From Vogesella urethralis (GTDB lineage: Bacteria; Pseudomonadota; Gammaproteobacteria; Burkholderiales; Chromobacteriaceae): a stretch of 64,000 nucleotides of DNA. The stretch covers positions 155,432 through 219,431 of the forward strand of contig NZ_VMDW02000087.1 in NCBI RefSeq assembly GCF_007644045.2, read 5' to 3'. The notes beneath the pieces were generated by a model, which saw only the letters and a list, made by a program, of their open reading frames with translations, did not search any database and was not told the origin of the DNA. This document shows positions 23,209 to 32,151 of this stretch, piece by piece. Position numbers and translations under genes: made by a program. The number at the start of each line of letters is the position of its first letter. Positions within the stretch are counted from its first letter, which is position 1.

Positions 23209-25880
23209 CGCGGTGCGGGGTGGGTGCCGGGCGGCGGTAGCAGATGGCGGATTTCCAGTTGCCGCTCGAAGCTGTCCACCGCCATCGGCCGCCCGAACAG
23301 GAAACCCTGGAAACGGGTGCAACCCCGTTGCAGCAAGCAGGCATGCTGCGCAGCCGTTTCCACCCCCTCGGCCAGCACTTCCAGCTGCAGGCTGCGTGCC
23401 AGCGCCAATACCATGTCCACAATGGCGGCGTCGTTGCCTTCTTCCAGCGCGCCCTGCACGAAAGACTGGTCCAGCTTCAGTTGATCCAGCGGCAACTGGC
23501 GCAGGTAGCTCAGCGACGAATAACCGGTACCGAAATCGTCCAGCGCAAAGCGTACCCCCAACCGGCGTAGCGCGCGCATCTTGTCGATAGCGTGCAGCAT
23601 GTCGTCCATCAGCACGCTTTCGGTCAGCTCCAGCAGCAGCTGGCCAGGCGGCGCGCCGGTCTGTGCCAGGATGGCTTCTACCTGTGCGACGAAACCGGGC
23701 TGCCGCAGCTGGCAGACACTGATGTTGACCGACAGCTGCAAACCGGCCGTTTGTGGCTGCGCTGCCCAGCGCACCAGCTGCCAGCATGCCTGCTCCAGCA
23801 CCCACTGACCAATGGGTAGGATCAGCCCGCTTTCTTCAGCCAGCGGCAGGAAGGCGTCCGGCTGCAACTCGCCCAGCGCCGCACTCTGCCAGCGCAGCAA
23901 GGCTTCTGCCCCTAGGATGCGGCCGTCGGCCCCCACTTGCGGCTGGTAGTACAGGCGCAACTCGTCGCGCTGCAGCGCCTGCCGCAGCGCCTTTTCCAGC
24001 TTTGCCTGCGCTGCCACGCTGTGCTGCATGGCGGCATCAAAGAAGCACACCGCATTGCGGCCGGCAGCCTTGGCGCTATAGAGCGCCAGGTCGGCACGCT
24101 TCATCAGGTCGTCACTGTGCCGCGGCCCGTCGGCAAACAGCGAAATGCCGATGCTGGGCGTGCAGTGGTAGTCGTGACCAGCCAGGTCGTACGGCCGGTT
24201 CAGCGCCAGGCGCAGGCTTTCCCCCAGCCGTTGTACGCAGGCTGCGGCCTCCTCCACCGTGCTGCCCAGTGCCGGCAGCAGGATCACGAACTCGTCGCCA
24301 CCCAGCCGCGCCACGGTGTCGCCATCGGCCACCCCCTCCTGCAAGCGGCCACCCACCTGCTGCAGCAGGATGTCTCCCATGTCGTGGCCCAGCGTGTCGT
24401 TCAGGGTCTTGAAGTTGTCGAGGTCGATGAACATCAGCCCGCCCTCCTGGCCCGGCTGGCCGTGACGCAGCGCCAGTTGCAGCCGCTCCAGCAGCAGACG
24501 GCGGTTGGGCAGCCGGGTGAGCGGGTCGTAGTAGGCCAGGTCGCGGATTTCCTGCTCCTGCGCCTTGCGCTGGGTAATGTCGGTCAGCATGGCCACATAG
24601 TGGCTGACCTCGCCGCTATCGTCCTGCACGGCGGTGATGGTGAGCCATTCCGGATAAATCTCGCCGCTCTTGCGACGGTTCCATACCTCGCCGCTCCAGC
24701 TGCCGTGCGTCAGCAGGCTGTGCCATAGCAGCTGGTAAAACTCGGGGCCATGGCGGCCGGAACGCAACAAGGCGGGGGTTTGCCCCACCGCTTCGTCTGC
24801 TTGGTAACCGGTAATGTCGCTGAAGGCGCGGTTGACGCGCAGGATGATGCTGCGGGTGTCGGTGACAAAAATGCCTTCCTGCGATTCGAATGCCGCAGCC
24901 GCGATGCGCAAATCCTCCTCGTCGCGGGCGCGGGCACGCGCCAGCCGCTCGAAACGCAGGAAATACAGCGTGGCCAGGCCCAGTAGCAAGGCCAGCGCCA
25001 GCCCCACCACCAGCGCGGTACGGGCAGCTTCGCGGCGCCATGCTGCCAAGGCCTGCGCCTCGTCCAGCAACACGGTCAACACGAAGGGGTAGACACGCGA
25101 GGCGCGGTAGGCCACCAGCTTGGCCGTACCGTTACGTTGCAGCTCTCGGTAGCTGTCGGCATCGGTCTGTGCCAGGCGCGACAGCAACAGACGGCTGTGG
25201 CCCGGGCTGCCTGCTACCGCCTCGGGGGCGGTACTGAGCAGGCGGCTGCCGTCATAACGCAGCAACTCCACCACGCCCTGCTGCGGCGTGATGTGGTTGC
25301 CGTAGAAATTGAGGAAGTAATCGGTGTTCTGCGTGGCCAGCACCGTGCGCCAGCGGTCGGACGACAACGCCACATCCAGCGATACCGGAATGAAGCTGAC
25401 CCCGGCCAACGCCGCTTTGCCGTGGCGGGCCATGTCGGCAAAATCGCGGCCATGGCTCAGCGCGCCGGTACGCAGCACCTCCAGCGGGCCGGTACTTTGC
25501 GGCATGAAAACGTCAACCGCCACGGGCACCCCCAGGTTGGCCGGGTTGCTGCTGGCGACAATGCGGCCATCCGCCCCCAATACCGCCAGGCTGCGCAAGT
25601 ACGGCGCCTGCTGCAAGAAAGTTTGCAGCCGATGGCTTTCCGGCTCGGTACTGGCCGCCAGCAGCAGCGTGCGCTCCACCACATTCAGGCTTTGTGTCAG
25701 ATGGTCTTCCAGCGCCTGAGCCGTCAATGCGGCCAGGGCAAACTGGCGCGACAGCGCTTCGCTGCGCAAGCGCCACAACACCGAAGTGGTGGCGACGGCC
25801 ACGCCCACTACCACCAGCAGAACGGTCAGCAGGAAGGTGGTGCGGTGGCTGGGACGGGTCAGGCTTTGCATGCTGGCCAT
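23205..25880 (-). CDS. Membrane GGDEF-EAL protein with periplasmic Cache-like sensor and PAS domain
   Basis: The 891-residue protein has a membrane segment at about 15-35, a periplasmic Cache-like domain (about 40-285), a second membrane segment (about 290-315), a PAS domain with PAC (about 330-450), a GGDEF domain with GGDEF intact but no RxxD I-site, and an EAL domain with AEALLRW, DDFGTGYSSLSYL, LKLDQSFV and EGVET. The EAL catalytic residues look complete, so it probably hydrolyses c-di-GMP; it may be bifunctional. Translation probably starts at the ATG at 25880; TTG at 25892 and ATG at 25871 are alternatives. It begins 14 bases after the binding-protein stop, so the two form an operon and the binding protein may feed the periplasmic sensor. 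Confidence 0.92.
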   Translation of the reverse strand: MASMQSLTRPSHRTTFLLTVLLVVVGVAVATTSVLWRLRSEALSRQFALAALTAQALEDHLTQSLNVVERTLLLAASTEPESHRLQTFLQQAPYLRSLAVLGADGRIVASSNPANLGVPVAVDVFMPQSTGPLEVLRTGALSHGRDFADMARHGKAALAGVSFIPVSLDVALSSDRWRTVLATQNTDYFLNFYGNHITPQQGVVELLRYDGSRLLSTAPEAVAGSPGHSRLLLSRLAQTDADSYRELQRNGTAKLVAYRASRVYPFVLTVLLDEAQALAAWRREAARTALVVGLALALLLGLATLYFLRFERLARARARDEEDLRIAAAAFESQEGIFVTDTRSIILRVNRAFSDITGYQADEAVGQTPALLRSGRHGPEFYQLLWHSLLTHGSWSGEVWNRRKSGEIYPEWLTITAVQDDSGEVSHYVAMLTDITQRKAQEQEIRDLAYYDPLTRLPNRRLLLERLQLALRHGQPGQEGGLMFIDLDNFKTLNDTLGHDMGDILLQQVGGRLQEGVADGDTVARLGGDEFVILLPALGSTVEEAAACVQRLGESLRLALNRPYDLAGHDYHCTPSIGISLFADGPRHSDDLMKRADLALYSAKAAGRNAVCFFDAAMQHSVAAQAKLEKALRQALQRDELRLYYQPQVGADGRILGAEALLRWQSAALGELQPDAFLPLAEESGLILPIGQWVLEQACWQLVRWAAQPQTAGLQLSVNISVCQLRQPGFVAQVEAILAQTGAPPGQLLLELTESVLMDDMLHAIDKMRALRRLGVRFALDDFGTGYSSLSYLRQLPLDQLKLDQSFVQGALEEGNDAAIVDMVLALARSLQLEVLAEGVETAAQHACLLQRGCTRFQGFLFGRPMAVDSFERQLEIRHLLPPPGTHPAPR

Positions 25881-25894
25881 GGCAAACGGCAACC

Positions 25895-26677
25895 CTAGCG
25901 CTCGGCTATCGGGTCCAGCTTGTGGCGCCGAATGGCCTCGGCCAGAGTACCGTTCTGGCGGGATTCGTCCATGAAGCGCGATACGCGCTCAAACCAGGCA
26001 TCGTCGCCTTTCTGCATGGCGTAGGCGTAATGGGTGAGGTGATAGGTGCTGGCGGGCGCCACCAGCCGCGCCCAGTCGGTGGTCTCCAGCATGCGGCGAC
26101 TGAACGGGTAGTCGGTCATGAACACGTCGGCGCGGCCGGATTGCACCTCCTGCTCGCGCCCTTGCGGGGTATCGGTCACCAGCAAGGTGGCCTGCTTCAG
26201 CTTGGCGCGCATCACCGGCTCGTGCAGCGTGCCTTTGGCGACGGCCACCACCATGCCGGGCTGGTCGATGTCGGCCCAGCGCTGCACGCGGCGATTGCTC
26301 TTGGTGGTAATGGCGTAGATGTCGCTGATCAGGTGCGGGCGGGTAAAGCGCAGCTTCTCGCTGCGCTGCGGGTTGATACCGATGGCGAACATGGCGATGT
26401 CGCAACGGTCTTGCTGTACGTCGTCAATCAGGGTGGCAAACGAGCTGTCCACGTACTTCACCGCCACGCCCAGCGACTTGCCCAAGGCCTGCGACATGTC
26501 GATATCGACGCCGCTGAGCTGGCGGGTTTTCGGGTTACGGTAGGAAATGCCGTAGTAGTCGGGCCAGATACACACCCGTAGCTCGCGGCTGGTCTGGATG
26601 GTATCGAGATGGCCGGCACTGGCCAGTGGCGGCAGGCAGGCCAGCGCCATGGCCAGCCACAGTCGGGAAACGCGCAT
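25895..26677 (-). CDS. Periplasmic amino-acid-type solute-binding protein
   Basis: The 260-residue protein starts with a signal peptide (MRVSRLWLAMALACLPPLASAG). Type 2 binding-protein motifs follow: GVDIDMSQALGKSLG, CDIAMFAIGINPQRSEKLRFTRPH and the hinge region YYGISYRNPKTR. There is no permease or ATPase gene beside it; instead a GGDEF-EAL gene follows after 14 bases, suggesting a sensory role in which ligand-bound protein contacts the c-di-GMP enzyme. That role is inference. Its own promoter probably lies in the AT-rich stretch at 26740-26800. Confidence 0.9.
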   Translation of the reverse strand: MRVSRLWLAMALACLPPLASAGHLDTIQTSRELRVCIWPDYYGISYRNPKTRQLSGVDIDMSQALGKSLGVAVKYVDSSFATLIDDVQQDRCDIAMFAIGINPQRSEKLRFTRPHLISDIYAITTKSNRRVQRWADIDQPGMVVAVAKGTLHEPVMRAKLKQATLLVTDTPQGREQEVQSGRADVFMTDYPFSRRMLETTDWARLVAPASTYHLTHYAYAMQKGDDAWFERVSRFMDESRQNGTLAEAIRRHKLDPIAER

Positions 26678-26739
26678 CGGCTGCTCCTGTTGGCTGGGTT
26701 GGCCGCTGCTGTCAGGCTAGGCAATACGCTGCGATCTAT

Positions 26740-26805
26740 CAAGCAGAAACCAACCGAAATATACACATATCATTAATTAACTCTATCAAATGATAGTGTA
26801 TCCAC
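26740..26805 (-). promoter_or_regulatory. AT-rich probable promoter of the binding-protein/GGDEF-EAL operon
   Basis: An AT-rich island in a GC-rich neighbourhood contains the palindrome CTATCAAATGATAG (26783-26796) and TTGATA followed by TGTATA at about 18-base spacing on the minus strand. The palindrome could be an operator. No binding protein can be named. Confidence 0.4.
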
Positions 26806-26848
26806 ACTATTGCCACGCTGTATCAGATCAAGCTTTACCGCCGCGGCC

Positions 26849-27802
26849 TTACTGCCCCCAGCGCGCCTCGCGCCAGATCGCCATTTCTTCCTTGTCCAGA
26901 TACGTCCACGCCACCACGCGGCTGATCTTGTTGCCTTGCGCCATGTCCAGCGTCACCACGCGGCGGGCGTCGCACATTTCCAGCTCGCGCTGCAGGCCGC
27001 GCACGTTGGCCGCCTTGGACACCAGCGAGCTGAACCACGCCACCTGGTGGCCGTAGCTGACGCTCTCGCGCGCCATGGTGGCCAGAAACACCTCTTCGCC
27101 GCCGTCGCACCACAGCTCGTGGTGGCGGCCGCCAAAGTTCAGTTCCACATTGCCCATGCGCTGGCCGGTGAGGTTGGCCACCTTGCGGCGCGCGGCGGCG
27201 TCGGCTTCGCTGGCCGAGCCGTGGAACGGCGGGTTGCAGATGGTGAGGTCGAAGCGGTCGTCGCGCTTGATGATACCGTCGAAGATGCTGGCAGGCGTGG
27301 TCTGCTGGCGCAGCTTCAGCCCGCTCTTGAGCTGCGGGTTGGCGTCCACGATCAGGCGCGCCATGCGCAGCGCGTCGGCGTCGATGTCGCTGCCGACAAA
27401 GCGCCAGCCGTACACGTGGCGGCCGATGATCGGGTAGATGCAGTTAGCGCCCACGCCCACGTCCAGCACGGTGGCGCGTTTGGGGATGGTGCCCTGGTTG
27501 CTCTTGGCCAGCAGGTCGGCCGCGTGGTGCAGGTAGTCGGCGCGGCCGGGTACCGGCGGGCACAGGTAGCCGGGCGGAATGTCCCAGTACACCACGCCGT
27601 AGTGGTGCATCAGCAGCGCACGGTTCAGCGCTTTTACCGCCGCCGGGTTGTGGAAGTCCACGGTCTCGATGCCGTGCTCGTTGTGGCGCACGTACTCGGC
27701 CAGCTCGGGGTTGGCCGCAATCAGCGCGGCAAAGTCGTAACGGTCACGGTGCAGGCTGCGAAAGTGCAGGCCGCTTTTGGGGGCGTCGGAAGAATGGCTC
27801 AT
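26849..27802 (-). CDS. rlmF: 23S rRNA (adenine(1618)-N6)-methyltransferase
   Basis: RlmF methylates A1618 of 23S rRNA with S-adenosylmethionine. The 317-residue protein begins with the family block LHFRSLHRDRYDFAALIAANPEL. It carries the SAM-binding VLDVGVGANCIYPIIG strand and the catalytic NPPF motif (TICNPPFHGS), and ends SRVVAWTYLDKEEMAIWREARWGQ. Length and motifs are those of RlmF. The start at 27802 gives the expected N-terminus. The gene is followed by a 171-base gap before the binding-protein gene. Confidence 0.95.
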   Translation of the reverse strand: MSHSSDAPKSGLHFRSLHRDRYDFAALIAANPELAEYVRHNEHGIETVDFHNPAAVKALNRALLMHHYGVVYWDIPPGYLCPPVPGRADYLHHAADLLAKSNQGTIPKRATVLDVGVGANCIYPIIGRHVYGWRFVGSDIDADALRMARLIVDANPQLKSGLKLRQQTTPASIFDGIIKRDDRFDLTICNPPFHGSASEADAAARRKVANLTGQRMGNVELNFGGRHHELWCDGGEEVFLATMARESVSYGHQVAWFSSLVSKAANVRGLQRELEMCDARRVVTLDMAQGNKISRVVAWTYLDKEEMAIWREARWGQ

Positions 27803-27943
27803 GGCGGATACCGCGAAATCAATCGGCGGATTGTACGTGGTTTGCCGTCATAGGCGAAGGCAGCGAATACGCGGCATCGCGTATTCAAGCCGGCACCGGC
27901 GCTGCCTACCATGGCGCCATGCTTTCTGAAAACGGAGATTCCC

Positions 27944-29113
27944 ATGCTGGCTGACCTGTGGCGCCTGATGGTGGCGCTGTGCGACGTGCGGGCCCTGGCC
28001 CGCTTCCTCACCGGCCGCCCGCCGGTGGACGTGGTGTTCATTACCAACCTGCGCGACGAGGCCGAACGGCAGCGCTTCTTTGGCCGCCGCGTACCGCGCC
28101 TGGGCCACGCCAACGGCCCGCGCATCTACCTGCGTGGGGTGGCCGGCCGCGTGCGCGGCATTTTTGTCACTGCCGAAGAGATGCTGACCCGCGACGGCCG
28201 CCGCCTGGCCAAGGCGCAGTTCATCGCCGCCACCGAGTGGGCCGAGCAACACGGCGCACGCGTTATCCTGCTGGCGGCGTCCACCAAGCGGCTGTTCGGC
28301 CGCGACGGCGCCGAGCTGAAAGCGCGCTTTCCGCACCTGCTGTTCACCATCGGCGACAACGGCACCGCCAACATGCTGCTGGCCGACGTGTTCCGGGCGC
28401 TGCAAACGCACGCCATCGCCCCCGGCCGTGGCCGCGTGCTGGTGATCGGCCCTTACGGCATTCTGGGCTCGGCCATCCTGCAGCCGCTGCGCGACGCCGG
28501 CTACGAGGTGGTGGGCTATGGCGGCAACGCCAGCGCGCTGGCCGAGGTGCAGGCAGAACACGGCATTGCCGTACACACCCGCATCGCCGACATCGGCCAG
28601 GTAGACGCGGTGGTGGCTTGTACCCATAGCCAGTCGGCCAAGCTGCAGGCCGAAGACGTAGCCAGCCTGAGCCGGCCGGGCCGGCGCCTGGTGGTGGTGG
28701 ACGTGGCAGAGCCGGCCAACCTGGACATCGAGCAATACGCCCGCTGCCGTACCCGCGTCATCCGCCAGGACGCCGGCAACGCCTACTCGGCGCAGCTGCA
28801 CTACGTGCTGGGCGGGCTATCGTGGCGGCTGCTGATGCTGTCGCGCGGCGTGGTGTTCGGCTGCTTTGGCGAGGCGCTGGCGCTGCATTACAACATCCAC
28901 ACCCTGGGCGTCAGCTGGCTGGCCGGGCGCGACTGGTTCAAGGTCACTGCGGCCAACCGCCAATGCATCGACAGCGCCTTCGAGCACATCGGCCTCGGCC
29001 TGCCAGCGCCGCGCTGTTTCGGTCAGCCGGTGGCTACCTCGCCTGCCGCCAGCGGCAGCACCACGGCAAACACCGCCCCGCGGCCGGGCGTGGAGCGTAC
29101 CTCCAGCGTGTAA
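27944..29113 (+). CDS. Rossmann-fold NAD(P)-binding protein resembling acyl-ACP reductases
   Basis: The 389-residue protein has an N-terminal domain of unknown type (to about 165), a nucleotide-binding Rossmann domain with GPYGILGSAILQPLRDAGYEVVGYG (about 175-300), and a C-terminal helical part. The N-terminal stretch KAQFIAATEWAEQHGARVILLAASTKRLFGRDGAEL...GDNGTANMLLADVF resembles the catalytic half of cyanobacterial-type long-chain acyl-ACP reductases, and the Rossmann half resembles shikimate or glutamyl-tRNA-reductase NAD domains. This is a resemblance by eye; a clear active-site cysteine was not located. The ATG at 27944 has GGAG seven bases upstream. Its last 91 bases overlap the convergent histidine kinase gene, and the C-terminal tail (after about residue 360) is low in conserved character. 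Confidence 0.75.
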   Translation: MLADLWRLMVALCDVRALARFLTGRPPVDVVFITNLRDEAERQRFFGRRVPRLGHANGPRIYLRGVAGRVRGIFVTAEEMLTRDGRRLAKAQFIAATEWAEQHGARVILLAASTKRLFGRDGAELKARFPHLLFTIGDNGTANMLLADVFRALQTHAIAPGRGRVLVIGPYGILGSAILQPLRDAGYEVVGYGGNASALAEVQAEHGIAVHTRIADIGQVDAVVACTHSQSAKLQAEDVASLSRPGRRLVVVDVAEPANLDIEQYARCRTRVIRQDAGNAYSAQLHYVLGGLSWRLLMLSRGVVFGCFGEALALHYNIHTLGVSWLAGRDWFKVTAANRQCIDSAFEHIGLGLPAPRCFGQPVATSPAASGSTTANTAPRPGVERTSSV

Positions 29114-30894
29114 CCGGCGGCCTCGCACAGCGAACGGGTGATGTGCAGGCCTAGACCGTGGCCGTCGCCGCCCTGCCCTTCGCCGCGCTGGAACGGCTGC
29201 AGCAGCCGCTGCAGCTGGCCGGCCGCCAGGCCCGGGCCGCTGTCGCGCACCTCGATCACCCGTGCGCCGGCGCGGTAGCGTACCCCCAGCAGCACACTGC
29301 CTGCCGGCGTGTAGCGGATGGCGTTCACCAGCAAGTTATCCAGAATGCGCCCCAGCAGCAGCGGCGCCGCCGGGTACTGCCAGGCGCTGTCGTGACACAC
29401 CAGACGCAAGCCCTTGGCCGACGCTGCCGGCGCGTGGCGCTGGCAGGCATCGGCCAGCAACGGCCCCAGCGGCAGGCTGGCCGGCACCGCCTGCAGTTGG
29501 CCGCGCGCCTCGGCAATCAGGCTGCCTAACAGCGCCTCGCTGTAATCCAGCGTGCGGTTAACATGCGCCAATACCGGCGCCGCCTGCGGCAACGGTGCCA
29601 ACGCGCCCACCGCCAGCCGCAACGACGCCAGCGGCTGCGACAGGTCGTGGCTGGTGGCGGCAAGCTGCAGCTGGCTGGCGCGCACCTGTTGTTGCGCGGC
29701 GGCGGTGGCGGCCTCGGCCTGCGCCAGCTGCCACGCTTCCTGCTCGTGGCGACGGCGGCTGTCAGCCACGCTGCGATGCAGCAGCTGCACCTTGCGCGCC
29801 AGCGCCACGGCAAAGCACAAAGCCTCGGCGGCATAGCCCAGCTTGGGCAGCACGAACGGCGACCACGGCAGCGGCAGGCCGCTGAGCATCAGCCCGAACA
29901 GCACGTTGGACAGCAACACGTTCAGCAGCGCACCGGCCAGAAACGGCGCCGCCAGCGGCGAACCGCGCCGGCCGTAATAAGCGCCGGTGTAGACGATCAA
30001 CCCCAGGTAAGCCAGCGCCGACAGCAACGGCGGCCACACCCAGTCAGCCTGCAGGTAAGCCACCGCGGCCAACGGCAGCGAGGCCAGCTGCAACAGATAG
30101 GCGTGGTACAAGCGGCGGTGGCTGTACGCCACGCCGAACAGGCTGAGCGCAAACAGCGCTTGCAGCAACAGCACTACGCCCATCAGCAACGGTGGCGCCA
30201 GCTGGTTCCAGCCGCCGGCCTGCGGCCACAGCCAGGCAAAGGTATAGCCCTCCAGCTGCAACATCATCGCCATCATCGCCGCCGCCAGTGCCGCGTACAG
30301 CGCCAGCGTGCGCTCGCCGGCCAGCAGGTATTGCAGCAACGCAAACACCAGCAGCGCCAGCAATACCCCCAGTTGCAAGCCGTTCAGCAGGTTGCCGTCG
30401 GCCAGGCTGGCCTGCCATTGCCAGCGCGGTTCGATCGCCAGCTGCAGCGGGGTATTGCCGTGGGTGCGATAGCGCAGCAACAGGCTGTCGCCAGCCTGCA
30501 GCGTGTCGGGCAACGGCAACGCCAGCATGCGCGCCGGCAACGGCCGTGCCGCGTACGAGGCGCCAGCCGGCAGATTGGCCAGTGCCGTCACCCGGCCGTT
30601 GGCCGCGCGGTGCCACAGCTGGACAAAACGCAGGTCCGGCACGCCCAACACCAGCACGCGCTGCGGCCCGGCCTCGGCCGCGCTAACCGGCCGCCACGCC
30701 CAGTCGGCCGCCGCCGTGCGCCACGGTGCCGGCGGCTGCGCTGGCCAGTGGGCCGCTTGCTGCCAGGCCTGGCTAACGCCCAGTTGGCCGCTGTCGTCCT
30801 GCCAGTAACGTGGCTGCGCCCATAGCGGCAGGCACCACAGCAGCACTAGCAACAGGGCGCCGAGGCTGCCTACAATGCTCCGCGTTGATTTCAT
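29023..30894 (-). CDS. 7TMR-DISM sensor histidine kinase
   Basis: The 623-residue membrane kinase has a signal peptide (to about 26), a periplasmic 7TMR-DISM extracellular-type beta domain (about 30-165), seven membrane segments (about 172-365), a coiled coil, HisKA with TSHDLSQPLASLRL, and HATPase motifs DNLLVNAIRYTPAG, DSGPGL and GHGLGLHI. The SHDLSQPL H-box is typical of kinases partnered with LuxR-type regulators. The partner gene starts only 15 bases away on the other strand. The 3' end overlaps the convergent oxidoreductase gene by 91 bases. The ligand is unknown; DISM domains often bind carbohydrates or other small molecules. Confidence 0.93.
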   Translation of the reverse strand: MKSTRSIVGSLGALLLVLLWCLPLWAQPRYWQDDSGQLGVSQAWQQAAHWPAQPPAPWRTAAADWAWRPVSAAEAGPQRVLVLGVPDLRFVQLWHRAANGRVTALANLPAGASYAARPLPARMLALPLPDTLQAGDSLLLRYRTHGNTPLQLAIEPRWQWQASLADGNLLNGLQLGVLLALLVFALLQYLLAGERTLALYAALAAAMMAMMLQLEGYTFAWLWPQAGGWNQLAPPLLMGVVLLLQALFALSLFGVAYSHRRLYHAYLLQLASLPLAAVAYLQADWVWPPLLSALAYLGLIVYTGAYYGRRGSPLAAPFLAGALLNVLLSNVLFGLMLSGLPLPWSPFVLPKLGYAAEALCFAVALARKVQLLHRSVADSRRRHEQEAWQLAQAEAATAAAQQQVRASQLQLAATSHDLSQPLASLRLAVGALAPLPQAAPVLAHVNRTLDYSEALLGSLIAEARGQLQAVPASLPLGPLLADACQRHAPAASAKGLRLVCHDSAWQYPAAPLLLGRILDNLLVNAIRYTPAGSVLLGVRYRAGARVIEVRDSGPGLAAGQLQRLLQPFQRGEGQGGDGHGLGLHITRSLCEAAGYTLEVRSTPGRGAVFAVVLPLAAGEVATG

Positions 30895-30909
30895 AGAAAA
30901 CTGTAAAAA

Positions 30910-31521
30910 ATGCGTTCAGACGTGATCATAGCCGACGACCACACCATTTTTCGCGACGGGCTGAAGTTGTTGCTGGGGATGCAGGCCGAGTACCGGGTGG
31001 TGGCCGAGTGCGGGGCGCTGGACGCGCTGCTGCCGCTGGTGCAGCAGCATCAGCCGCAACTGGTGCTGATGGATTACAACATGCCCGGCGGCGATGCGCT
31101 GGCCACGCTGCACTACCTGCGCCAGCGCTACCCGGCGCTGCGGCTGGTGGTGCTGACCGCCGAACGCGGCGGCCAACTGCTGGCCCAGGTGCAGCAAGCC
31201 GGCGCCGACGGCCTGCTGCTGAAGGAAGGCAGCGCCGCCGACGTGCTGGGCGCGCTACAGCGGGTACTGGCCGGCCAGCGCGTGATCAGCCCGGCAGCCA
31301 GCGCGCTGATGCAGGACAGCCAGGTAGCGCTGACCGCCCGCGAGTACCAGGTGCTGCACCTGATCTGCCAGGGTTGGCCGCACGCCGACATCGCCGCGCA
31401 TTTTTCGCTGTCGGTACGCACCGTGGACAAACACCGCGAAAACCTGCAACGCAAACTGGGCGCCAGCAACGCGGTGCAGCTGATCAACCGCGCCCGCGAA
31501 CTGCGCCTGTTCGGCGACTGA
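30910..31521 (+). CDS. LuxR/NarL-family response regulator
   Basis: The 203-residue protein has a receiver domain (Asp9-Asp10 pocket, phospho-acceptor Asp55 in VLMDYNMPG, Lys in LLKEG instead of the usual KP) and a C-terminal LuxR-type helix-turn-helix (ALTAREYQVLHLICQGWPHADIAAHFSLSVRTVDKHRENLQRKLG). It starts 15 bases from the divergent kinase gene, with no Shine-Dalgarno visible. A TACAAT hexamer at 30871-30876, inside the kinase signal-peptide codons, is the best -10 candidate. Kinase and regulator are almost certainly partners. Confidence 0.94.
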   Translation: MRSDVIIADDHTIFRDGLKLLLGMQAEYRVVAECGALDALLPLVQQHQPQLVLMDYNMPGGDALATLHYLRQRYPALRLVVLTAERGGQLLAQVQQAGADGLLLKEGSAADVLGALQRVLAGQRVISPAASALMQDSQVALTAREYQVLHLICQGWPHADIAAHFSLSVRTVDKHRENLQRKLGASNAVQLINRARELRLFGD

Positions 31522-31533
31522 CGCCGTTTCACC

Positions 31534-32100
31534 TCACCCCGCCTGCCCAGCCTTATCCAGCAGCGGCCACGCCGCTACCTGCTGCCGCGCCGCCTGCAGT
31601 AACGCCGCGTCCACGCCCGATACCTGGGCCGCCACCGTCAACCCTTCCCCCAGCAAAAACAGCTGCTGCGCCCGCAGCACCGGCTCGGCCAGCCCGGCAT
31701 CGGTGCAGCACTGCTGCAGCCAGCTGCGCAGCCGGGCCTTGTGCGCCGCCGCCTGGCGGTGGATGGCGTCGTCGGCTTGCGGATACTCGGCGGCAGCGTT
31801 GATGAACAGGCAGCCGTGGAAATCCGGCTGCGCGAACCACTGTGCCAGGTAGTCCAGGTAGGCCTGAGGCCGCTGCTGCGGCGGCGTGGCTGCCACAAAC
31901 GCGTCCAGTGCCGCCATGAAGTGCTCGTCGCGCTGCTGCAGCGTGGCGTCGATCAGCGCTTCCTTGGTGGCAAAGTAGCGGTACAGCGTTTTTTTGGTGA
32001 GGCCGGCGGCGGCGGCCAGCTGGTCGACACCGGTAGCGTGAAAGCCCTGGCGATAAAACAGGCCCAGCGCGGTGTCCAGCAATTGCGGGTACTTTTTCAT
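31534..32100 (-). CDS. TetR-family repressor
   Basis: The 188-residue protein has an N-terminal TetR helix-turn-helix (GFHATGVDQLAAAAGLTKKTLYRYFATKEALIDA) and a variable ligand-binding C-terminal region close to the TetR_C subfamilies that respond to small hydrophobic compounds. It starts at the ATG at 32100 (MKKYPQLLDTAL). Two palindromic operators lie in the 102-base gap to the divergent HPP gene, so it very probably represses both itself and that gene. It converges with the response regulator gene 12 bases away. Confidence 0.94.
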   Translation of the reverse strand: MKKYPQLLDTALGLFYRQGFHATGVDQLAAAAGLTKKTLYRYFATKEALIDATLQQRDEHFMAALDAFVAATPPQQRPQAYLDYLAQWFAQPDFHGCLFINAAAEYPQADDAIHRQAAAHKARLRSWLQQCCTDAGLAEPVLRAQQLFLLGEGLTVAAQVSGVDAALLQAARQQVAAWPLLDKAGQAG

Positions 32101-32130
32101 GGCAGCAGTATCCCCCTTGGGCGGGCGCAA

Positions 32131-32148
32131 GTAAACCGATCGGTTGAC
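32131..32148. promoter_or_regulatory. TetR operator O1
   Basis: The near-perfect palindrome GTAAACCGATCGGTTGAC has a GATC centre. It is related to O2, with centres 22 bp apart (about two helical turns). Confidence 0.75.
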
Positions 32149-32151
32149 GCA

